NCBI GenBank assembly: GCA_019054805.1
Contig: JAHQIY010000002.1
Location: 2,170,001-2,234,000, forward strand
From: Brachionus manjavacas
Taxonomy: Eukaryota > Rotifera > Eurotatoria > Ploima > Brachionidae
Direction of reading: 5' to 3'
DNA: 64,000 nucleotides
This document shows, piece after piece, positions 52,092 through 60,899 of the stretch. Every line of letters begins with the position of its first letter. Within the stretch, counting starts at the first letter, position 1. Under the pieces are notes generated by a model. It made no database searches, was not told the DNA's origin, and saw nothing but the letters and a program-made list of their open reading frames with translations. A program made the translations under genes and the position numbers.

Positions 52092-52306
52092 TAAAATGTC
52101 CGTAAGCTAATCTAAAACAAAAATAAAATTTAATGTTGTTTTAAATCACGTGTTTAACCAAATCAATGGAATTTTACATACTCATTATTAATTTGCTAAA
52201 TTTTAAAATTTCAAAACAAAAATTTCATTATAAAAATAGAGATTTGACATAAAAGCTTAAGTAGAAATAGCTATAAATTTAATGCTTTCAACACTTTTTT
52301 TAGATA
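52092..52306. promoter_or_regulatory. 215-bp divergent intergenic region
   Basis: Separates the hexosaminidase start (minus strand) from Cys-rich mini-gene 2 (plus strand), so it must contain both 5' UTRs and both core promoters, or a shared one. I see no unambiguous TATA box in such AT-rich sequence. Confidence 0.4.
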
Positions 52307-52453
52307 ATGTGTCATAGAGTTACGTGTAAGACGTGCAATAAGCCAACATGGGCGGGATGCGGAATGCATATCGAACAGGCTCTTAAAAATGTTCCAGTTG
52401 ACGATCGCTGTAAATGCAATAAGAGTCGAATTGAGCGATGCATTATTTCTTAA
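52307..52453 (+). CDS. Cys-rich mini-protein, copy 2 (48 aa)
   Basis: A 48-aa ORF, MCHRVTCKTCNKPTWAGCGM, then HIEQALKNVPVDDRCKC and a basic tail ending RCIIS. It has seven Cys including one in the tail. It carries the full conserved signature MCxxVTCxxCxKPTWxGCGxHIEQxLxxVPxxxRCxC of a cross-kingdom family of unknown function; zinc coordination is inferred from spacing only. No signal peptide, so cytoplasmic or nuclear is likely. An acceptor-like TTTTTTTAG lies a few bases before the ATG. Confidence 0.8.
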   Translation: MCHRVTCKTCNKPTWAGCGMHIEQALKNVPVDDRCKCNKSRIERCIIS

Positions 52454-52686
52454 ATTTTTATTTTTATTTTAATTAATAATAATCAACTTTTATAAACAAT
52501 AAAGATGTCAAGTACAAAATAGATAATTTATTTTTATCAGTTTGTCAAGTACCGACTACTTTAGATATTTTCGATTCTAGGCATGTGATTTTGTGAATTT
52601 AACATTTTTTTTGAAATTTATGGTTCATGAACACCTAATTTATTTATGCTATGGAAATTAGAATCTAAAATATTTATTTTTTAATT

Positions 52687-52833
52687 ATGTGCAAAAAAGT
52701 TACGTGTAAACGCTGCCATAAACCAACATGGCGTGGTTGTGGTAGACATGTTGAACAGGTCCTGGCGACAGTACCCGAAGAACAAAGATGTAAATGCAAA
52801 AAGCATTGTACCAATAGATGCATTTTGTCGTAA
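52687..52833 (+). CDS. Cys-rich mini-protein, copy 3 (48 aa)
   Basis: A 48-aa ORF, MCKKVTCKRCHKPTWRGCGR, then HVEQVLATVPEEQRCKC and tail KKHCTNRCILS. It lies 233 bp after copy 2 on the same strand, has the same length, and about 60 percent of positions are identical to it by eye. The differences are mostly conservative, so both copies appear to be kept by selection. It has eight Cys. The very basic charge and Cys/His spacing would suit an RNA-binding or zinc-ribbon-like fold, but this is inference. Confidence 0.8.
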   Translation: MCKKVTCKRCHKPTWRGCGRHVEQVLATVPEEQRCKCKKHCTNRCILS

Positions 52834-53439
52834 ATTAACTATCATTTTTTTTAATAAAAACATAAGTATATTATCTATTTTTTTAAACTAAAGATAAACC
52901 ATAAAAAGCTAAAATTTGATCAGTTGATAAAATTTTTAAAGGGTCAAAAACTAACATACCTCAATTTAATTTATTTTATCGTCTAGTTTTAATTTGTTTT
53001 AAGGTATTGAATATATATAAAAAAGTATCAAACACAAAAAATTATTCATTTTCAAAATTTCAAAATTTTTGCTAAATTTGCTCTTAACTTAAAATTAATT
53101 TTGATTTAGAATATACTAATACAAGAATTGAGATTTCCAGAAATAAAAAACAGCTTTAATTGAAATTTTTTCTAAATATTAATAAAAAATAATTTAGAAC
53201 CATAGAATTATAGTTTATTCCTTGTGAACAAAAGTTGATATAAAATTGTAAATTAATCCTTAAAAATTTTAATTATTTTCCATTACTTATCCTGTAAAAC
53301 CATTCCCATTCCAACCCTCTCTTTTTTCCAGTCCCGTATATAAATAAAATTTTGTGCTTAATTAAGTATTTTTTTTAGGATTTAAATAAAATATTGAAAA
53401 GTTGAGAGTCTTTATTTTATTTAGTTTATATTTCACCAT

Positions 53440-53757
53440 CCTATTAATTTCCCAAAAAATCTAAAATCATAGCGTCATTTTGTCCCTTTTCTATCCTAGC
53501 GAATAATGGAGATGCGCTCATCTCCTTTTTTAGTGTCTTTTTAAGCAAAGACTCCGATCTGACACAGAGGTTACTGCATCGGGTTGACCATCTACACCAC
53601 TATTATTACCCAGTCGAAACTGGTCATTCATTTTTATGATGAAAGAGGTTTAAACATTCGTCCCGCAGAAATATTTTGAAGATTTTTTCACCCTCAGCGG
53701 TTTTGAACCCTCGATCTTTTGCTTGCTTGACTAACATGCAAGCCATTCGGCTATTTA
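53440..53757 (-). mobile_element. Candidate tRNA-derived SINE
   Basis: On the minus strand a tRNA-like head has an A-box-like TAGCCGAATGGC at about 53753 and a B-box GGTTCAAAACC about 45 nt further on, with a GCTTGC/GCAAGC stem between. The acceptor stem is not pairable, so it is not a working tRNA. About 240 bp of unrelated body follows (containing CAGTTTCGACTGGGTAATAA and AAAGGAGATGAGCGCATCTC), less AT-rich than its surroundings. The far end, near 53440, is not sharply defined. Only one copy is visible here, so SINE status is inferred from the Pol III boxes. Confidence 0.5.
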
Positions 53758-56436
53758 ATTTTACCGATACTACCCTAAAAATATTCTTCGAAATAATAAA
53801 GAAAATTAAAATCTAAATTTTTAATTTTTAAATAGTAATAGTAAAATTTGATCTGAAATAAATAATAATTTTAGTGATTTTACAATTCGGTCTTGAATGT
53901 ATTCTTGTATTGCCAAAAATATTCATCCAAAGTTTTTTATAAATCAAAATAATGGTCAAGTCAATTATTTGCATTTAAATACTTGACTTAAAATTTTTTA
54001 TAATTAAAAAAAACTCTAAATTTTGTATTATTTTTTTCATATTTGATTTGATACCTCTAGGCTTTACTCTCCTATTTCCTTTCCTAAAAATATATGGTCG
54101 ATTTCCAAATAAAAGATTATCATATTAAGTTTCGTTTTTAAAAACGAAAAATATTTTTATATTAAATAAAACTACTAAGACAAGAAACAAATCGAGGAAG
54201 AGGAAATGACGTTCAATTTTGTTCTAAGTTTAAACTTTAGTTGTTAATAACTCACAAAATAGAAGATCTATCCAGTTTTTTTATAAATACTTTGCAACAT
54301 TATTTCATTTTCTATGATTACTTAATACACGAAACTTGCTCTCGAAGAATTTTTTAGCTTGATTGCTAGATTTTTGCTTAGATGATCTTTTTACTATGAA
54401 GACCAAAATTTTCAATAACTAGTTTATTACTACTGTTTTTATTTAAATTAATCTGTTTTCTTTTAAATCTTTAAACACTGATTTGGACCCTTTTTCTTAA
54501 TAATTTTTTATTTAATTAAAATTTTCGATATGTTCGAATCAAGAAAAAAATATCAGCGATGACCTCTTCAAAATTATAAACTATTGAAAATAAATAATTC
54601 ATGCTATTATAATATTTTAAGAAGAATTTAATTAATCTTCCGTATTATTATATTTTAAACACTGTAGGTCAACCATATTTCAAAGATTCTAAATTCAAGT
54701 TTTCAAATATTGAAAAATAATCATTTTTTTCTATATTTAAAATATTGTTAACAAAATGAGCCTTTAAATTGCTAATCAATTTTCCAAATTTGCTGAGTTG
54801 ATTTCAAGGAAAAATATTTTTGAGTATATATCAAAAAATTTAACTCAGCCAATATTAAAAAATTTATAAATCCAAAACGGTCAAAATTCTGGATGCATGA
54901 CTTGAATATATTTTGGAGAATGAGTATTGAAAAAAAAATTTTGCATAAGCAATTTTAATTATTAAGTTTATAAATTATGGTTACAAAATTAATTTATTTA
55001 TTTCTTCGTCGATAAATCTTATTTTGTCCTTTTATTTTATTTCTATATAATTTTGTTTACTTGAATAAACAAAAGCTAATGTCTTAATGACATTAAACAA
55101 AAAATATTTTATTTTCTCGCTTGATGATTTAAAATCAAACAAAAATTTTAATTATTGTTTTATTGTTGATGAAAATAAATTAAAAAATAAATAAAGAAAA
55201 TACAATATTAAATTTATAATAAAGAAATATTAGCGGTGATATTTAACTATAAATTAAACTAAGTTAAGCAAAGTTCTAATAACCTAATATCTGCTAAAAA
55301 AATGGCACAAAATTTATTCAATCTCAAAAAATTCCCTATTTGTTAAAGTTTATTTTTTATTAGGTATTTTTTGCTCTTCCAAGTTTTGATTTTGCTCAAA
55401 ATTTTTAGCCTTCTTTTAAGTTTCTTGAAAATTTTTTCGAATTAACCGGAAATGAAATAAGACAAAAGAAAAATTCATTGATTTGCAATCATAATTATGA
55501 ATAAAAATGAAGATAAAATAAAAGAATATTTAAATTTCTTTTGATTAATTTATTATCTATTGATATATTTTGGTCCTTGTTTTTTTTAAATTTAATTTTG
55601 TCAAAATAAAATTTTGCTTTTAGAAAACTTAAATACCGTGGGCTTTCAATATCCATCAGTATCTGTTTTATTGGTTCACCATTTTATTGAATTTAGATAG
55701 ATTTATAGTTCTACACTGCATTTTCTCTTTTTCTGAAACAACTTTAAAAAATTCGTAGCATGAGGAAATTGCGAATTCCATTTATCTTAGAACTTTTTCT
55801 TAACAGAGAGATTAAAATTTTATTAAATGATTAAATTGATTTTTATATCACTTAAAATGAACAATGTTTAAATTTAGAAAGACAATCAATAATAATTAAC
55901 AATAATTGTTGTTAAGAAAAAAGTTTTGATGCTGTATTTCCACGCGATATAAATTTTATTTCCATAAAATCTAATTTAAAAACATTAAAATTCGAGAAAA
56001 ATTTTATTTAAAACAAAAATTTTTTAAAAAGAATTATAGTTTTAGTCAAAGTCCAGACTTTAATTTGACTTTTGCCATCTCTGGTTTGCCTTTAGATTTG
56101 ACAAAATATGTTAAATCTAAAATTGTACCTCTCCACTTATTATTCTAAATAATAACAATTTAATAATAGAGCATCAAAAATTGATCATTATCTTCAAAAT
56201 TCCGAAACTGGGCATTTAGAATTCGAAAATTTTTGTGATTCGTGAACAGCGCCAAGTCTTCGAAGAAATTCGATTTATTTGTATTCTTTCGAATTTTTTA
56301 ATCTTAATCTATAAAAAATCATTTATTTCTTTTTATTTTTGTTTAAAGTTTTTAAGTTTAAAACTTTCTTCTCGAAAGTTTTTACGGCGTTGTGAATTTT
56401 TGAACAAAGGACAAAAACAATCGGAATAAATTTTTT
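53758..56436. other. Intergenic, nothing recognised
   Basis: 2.7 kb of AT-rich DNA with no coding frame, RNA gene or inverted repeat that I can support. The 64-codon plus ORF at 56235-56429 has no recognisable content. Confidence 0.5.
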
Positions 56437-56645
56437 GCTAAAAGTCGAACAAAAGTTATGCAAAATGTATCAAGTGGTACAAACTTTGTACCACCCAAAT
56501 TAAGACTCTGCAAGTCTGCAAAGCACTAAAAGTATTAGAAAATCACTAAAATTAGATTGCGGAGTTATTGAAGAGACTAAATTTGGGTGGTACAAAGTTT
56601 GTACAAGCTGATACGTTTTGCATAACTATTTTTGGACTTTTAGTC
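56437..56645. repeat. MITE with about 60-bp terminal inverted repeats
   Basis: The left arm starts GCTAAAAGTC and contains AAAGTTATGCAAAATGTATC and TACAAACTTTGTACCACCCA. The right arm is its near-perfect reverse complement, ending GGACTTTTAGTC. The arms contain a further palindrome, GTGGTACAAACTTTGTACCA(C). The central about 85 bp is unique and non-coding. Total length is about 209 bp. Confidence 0.8.
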
Positions 56646-57055
56646 AAAAAGTTATTTCATTATAAAATTTTTGTTGTTGTTTTTTGCTTCAAAATTCACA
56701 ATGACAGTTTTTACATGGTTTATAATTGCAACATCATTTTGTAAATTTAATACAATTTAATTAATTTTTTTTGCTACATAGATTAAACCTATCTTGAAAA
56801 CGATTCAACTAACCGTTAGACGCTTCAAATACCTTTTCAAATTTGTGACCCTTTGCTTCAAATAGTTGAAGAAACTCTTTGGCTTTTTGTTTTAAGATGG
56901 CTTGAGAGAGAAAAAATTTGAGCTCTAGCATTCTTGTAACACTCATACATGGCGTTGTCGATTATCTCAAATATTCCATTTTGTATTCTAAATTTTTTTG
57001 TTGTTCTTGTATTGCTCGTATTTTTTTTTTGCTTCTTTAATTATTATTTATTTGT

Positions 57056-58283
57056 TTTCTGTACCGAGCTAGAGCTCCTTCAGAATAAGTTAAAAATTAA
57101 AAAAATAAAATAAAAATGAAATAAAATAAAATAAAAATAAAATTAAAGTTAATAAAATAAGATAAAAAAAAAAAAAAAAAAAAAAAGAATTAAAAAAAGT
57201 AAATAAGCTAAATAAATGAAAATTAAGAATATATAAAATTGGAAAAGATTGTTACATGTGGCTCATGTTTAAATAGTTCAAGTTTCAGGAAAAAAAGAAG
57301 AAATAGTAAGGTAGCAATTACACAATGGAGTTGGGTAGTCAATATATCTTGATTCGAAACCTTCTTTGTATTCCTTCACCAGTCTTACAACCAATGGAAT
57401 AGAATGACTCAGTCCTGCCCCAACATATCTCTCACTCAATTCAAAAAGCCGATTCGAGACTGTTAGTAATTTTAGTTTATTAAAAGCCTCATGATGTACG
57501 ATGTTGGAGGGAGTATCATATTTTAACTTAAGAATAGATCTGACTGCTGTATTCTGAATTGCTTGTAGTTTTTTGATATTATTTTCTGAAAATGAATTCA
57601 AGCAAGGAAAAGAATAGTCTAAAATTGATCCGACTAAAGATTTATATAGATTTCCTAGTGTGTTCTGATTAAGACCCCATTTTTTGTTTGACAATATCTT
57701 AATAATATTTAGCCTTTTATTGCAGCGCTCTTTAATTTCATCTACCAGTATATTAAAGTTTAATTTAGAATCAAATTTAATACCAAGAAACTTGATTTCT
57801 TTTTGTCTCTCTATTCTGTTTCCATAAATTTTTAAGTTAAGATTATCACTCTCTTTTTTGTACCTAGAAAAGACTAATGAACACGACTTTTCAACCGATA
57901 TCTTCATTTTCCACTTAATAAGCCATTGTTCTAATTCGTTGAGGTATTTATTGATCTTATTTTCTAGGTTCCCTTTTTTGTTATAAATGAAGAATGTAAC
58001 TAGATCATCTGCAAAAAGCAGAGAGTATTCATTATTTGTTTTGTTTCTTTTAGGGATGTCATTAATGTATATACTAAATAAAAGAGGACTAATTACTGAG
58101 CCTTGAGGAACACCTGCAGTTATTTGATATTCTTCGCTCAAATGGTCATTCACATTTACCTTAAATGTCCTAGAGTCTAAAAAGGATTTTATCCAGTTAG
58201 TCAAGTAATGAGGTGGATTTATTTTAATCAATTTAAAAAGTAAACCTTCATGCCAAACCCTATCAAAGGCTTTCAAAGGCTTC
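57056..58283 (-). mobile_element. 5'-truncated jockey-like LINE with an open RT frame
   Basis: The minus strand has an uninterrupted 332-codon frame (58276-57278) starting in the reverse transcriptase core: KAFDRVWHEGLLFKLI, GVPQGSVISPLLFSIYINDI, catalytic LLFADDLVTFF, KTNNEYS, and thumb region KFLGIKFDSKLN. It ends with the maturase-like tail AVRSILKLKYDTP. The endonuclease and the RT N-terminus are missing: the copy begins abruptly near 58283, as expected for incomplete reverse transcription. After the stop comes the 3' terminus TGAAGGAGCTCTAGCTCGGT followed by AATAAAT-type tail and A-rich sequence (57092-57190, including a long poly-A). It cannot move by itself, but lack of stops suggests a young insertion. 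Confidence 0.85.
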
Positions 58284-58520
58284 TTTTAGATATTTTTCTT
58301 TGTTTTTAAGAATTGAAATACATGGGCTCACGGTTTTTCCATAACAATTTCACACCTGGATGGTTTTCAACAATTGTGTTATTTTTTTTTTAATTTATCT
58401 AACCGAAAAAAAAAGGTGGAGTAGGAAGTGTGAAAAAATAATAAAAAAGTGTGACAACGTTGTTGAAAACCTTCTAATTTTAATAAATATTAATAATTTA
58501 TATAAAATTATCCTAATTAA
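58284..58520. repeat. Repeat-like segment with GTTGTTGAAAACC motifs
   Basis: The core GTTGTTGAAAACC occurs at 58463-58475 and 58770-58783 on the plus strand and inverted at 58350-58364. Two of the three adjoin a TTTCACAC/GTGTGAAA sequence. It looks like pieces of a terminal repeat, but I cannot define an element. Confidence 0.35.
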
Positions 58521-58580
58521 ATTTCTGAAGGAGCTCTAGCTCGGTACAGAAATCAAATAAATAAAAATAAAATAAAATCG
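58521..58580 (+). mobile_element. LINE 3'-terminus remnant
   Basis: The sequence CTGAAGGAGCTCTAGCTCGG, then TACAGAAATCAAATAAATAA, is the same 3' end as in the minus-strand LINE at 57056, here on the plus strand, with only the tail left. It is a separate, nearly completely truncated insertion of the same family. Confidence 0.65.
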
Positions 58581-59127
58581 TTAGTGATTTTAAAATAGCT
58601 GCGATTTATTCCTTTTCCAAATGCAGATCATTTGGCCCATTTCAAGCATAATTTACCTAATTTGCAATTTTATTTAGATTGAATAATTATTTTTTTTTGA
58701 TTGTTTTTTTTTTAATTTTTTTTAGCAAATAAAAATTTAGAATAATAATTTATAATTTTTAAATATTTCCGTTGTTGAAAACCTATTTCACACTTATCTT
58801 ATCTTTTTTACCGATTTTATTTTCCGCCGATATCACAAAGCGTTGTAGAAAAACCCCTAGGTCAATTCATGATGGATCACAGCCATATTTTGTTGCGATC
58901 TCTTCATTAGTAATTATTTGTTATTGTTTAATTACAATTATGTTTAATTTATCTTGAACTGTTAATGTTTTTTTACGTTTACTGTCGATATTTTTTCACT
59001 CATTTTTTTTCTTTGTTTAAAAAAATCTCACTTGTCAATGACTAATTGTTTATAAAAAAAAATAAATGCAAGCAAAAATTGATATAGGTGAATTAATTTA
59101 TAGTAATTTATAGTTTGGAATTTTGTT

Positions 59128-59757
59128 GAAGAAAAGTGGAAGAAAGTTGAAAGGAGTTTTTATTCTTTATACGGGCTTGGCTGTAAACCTAAGTCTGCAT
59201 GTCCGCAATTGGTCAGTTTGTTATATAAGCAGTTTTTCCAATCAATCTTCCGTTACCATTTGGATATGGTCTTTATTGGCGAAAAGAAACTAAATGAACT
59301 TGACATAAGACAAAATTTGCTAATCAAGAGAGCGTTTGGGATTAGAAAATTTGCTAAATTTAGACCTATGTTGGAATCCTTGCGCCTAGAGATGGTAGAG
59401 CAGCTATATATGAAACATAAGATAGTTTTCTTGAAGCAGTTGAAAACTAGTTCAATATGTTGGGATGCATTGGTGTTTCTTATCGAAGAGTACAAAATTT
59501 ATGATCAGAAAAATACTTCGTTCTGTAAACAACTAAGCAATGTTGGGAGAAAAATTCATATTAATGTTAATGACTACAGTACCAAGACTTCAATAGTGCT
59601 GATTGATCATATATTTTTGGAGAGTAATCGAGGTCTAGTTGATTCGGTAAAGTTTATTGTCTCACAAATAAAACTAAATATGGAACTGAATTTAAATTAT
59701 TTTTATTTGTATAATTTATTAAATGACCTTTTGAAGGTAGATTTTTTTACATAAAAT
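59128..59757 (+). mobile_element. Second LINE family, C-terminal ORF fragment
   Basis: Open frame reading SFYSLYGLGCKPKSACPQLV, then SLLYKQFFQSIFRYHLDMVF and DIRQNLLIKRAFGIRKFAKF. This is the post-RT region of a different non-LTR family (YSLxGLGxKP... LYKxxxxSxFxYxLE pattern). It runs to a stop at 59752-59754. No RT core is present. An (AATAAT)-type run at 59866-59886 may be its tail. Confidence 0.7.
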
Positions 59758-59920
59758 TTTGACTCGAATTTTATTATCTATTAGAAAATATTTCTTTTTT
59801 TTTTTAGACTTTTGTTTAAGCATTTTTTTATTTTTATTTTTTTTTCCAATGTGGCTTTAAACTAATAAACTAATAATAATAATAATAGTATATGAGTATA
59901 CTATTTGTGTTATTTTGATG

Positions 59921-60070
59921 CATGATACAAGTGAAACATGATATAAGTGAACTTGATATAACTGGATAAAAAAACAATGTAAAAGTATTGACGTCCGTTT
60001 GTCTTTTAAAGATGATTGATATAAATGAGGCTTGATATAAGTGCATGTTGATATAAACGAGGTACGACTG
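59921..60070 (-). mobile_element. pogo/Tigger-like terminal inverted repeat with sub-repeats
   Basis: Read on the minus strand the outer end is CAGTCGTACCTCGTTTATAT, resembling the CAGGCATACCTCG ends of Tigger/pogo DNA transposons, and it abuts a TA (60071-60072) as expected for their target site. Inward are about six degenerate copies of TTGATATAAGTGA (plus strand). Such iterated motifs are usual transposase-binding sites. No transposase is present and the other end was not found. Confidence 0.5.
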
Positions 60071-60072
60071 TA

Positions 60073-60899
60073 TTATATAATTCTAGGGAATGTCTGAAAA
60101 ATTTAACTTGCCTTATTTTTTTAAATAATTTGGTGACCACTGTTTTTAATTAGCTGAATAGTACGTTTGGTGACCAGTGCCCTTTTTATGTGACTAACTC
60201 ATAGTCACCAACTGAGCAAAGTGATGTTGGTTACATAACGTGGGAGACCCCTTTTTAAATGCAAATGAATTATTTGAGTATTACATTTTAGATGCCTTGA
60301 AAATAAATGCTGTCTAAGGATCGCACACTGATTTAATTATAGACTCTGAAACCATGGTAGACTCATATTTTATGTCAATAAAATTTATGTGAATCATTCC
60401 TTAGTTTATTTGAAAAGAAAATTATTTAAGCTTAAGTTTATTCAGGTAAATTTAATTTTGCCTCAAATAGTAAATTTAATTGAAATTTTCAGATTTTTTT
60501 GTCATTAATTCAAAAAATTTGATAAATTTAATAATTTTCCTACATGAGCACACGCTAAGCGAAAATTTTTCTTTTTTTTTACATTTATCTTTATGTTGAG
60601 TAACTAGGCAGCAATTATATAGTTTTGAAAAGCATTTAAATCGTAAATAAAATTTTTATAAATATAAAATTCTTCATCTTAAGTTTTAATAGTTTATTCA
60701 TTTTTTTATAATAATTTCTTAAAAATAACATATTCAAATTTCGTCTTTTAAACATAAATTGAGCAATACCTATTTTTGAAAAAAAATCCATTTTAATCAA
60801 AATTCTTTAATAGTGAAATCAAGCTAAATATTGAGAAATTTTTTTAAATTTAAAGCTTAGAAAAAATTTCAGAAAAAATCAGAAAAAAGCTCACGAACA
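60073..60899. other. Upstream region of TEP1
   Basis: Mostly AT-rich, with a less AT-rich patch at 60130-60250 containing TTGGTGACCA repeated twice and an inverted GTCACCAA, perhaps a repeat remnant. It presumably includes the TEP1 promoter and 5' UTR. Confidence 0.45.
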
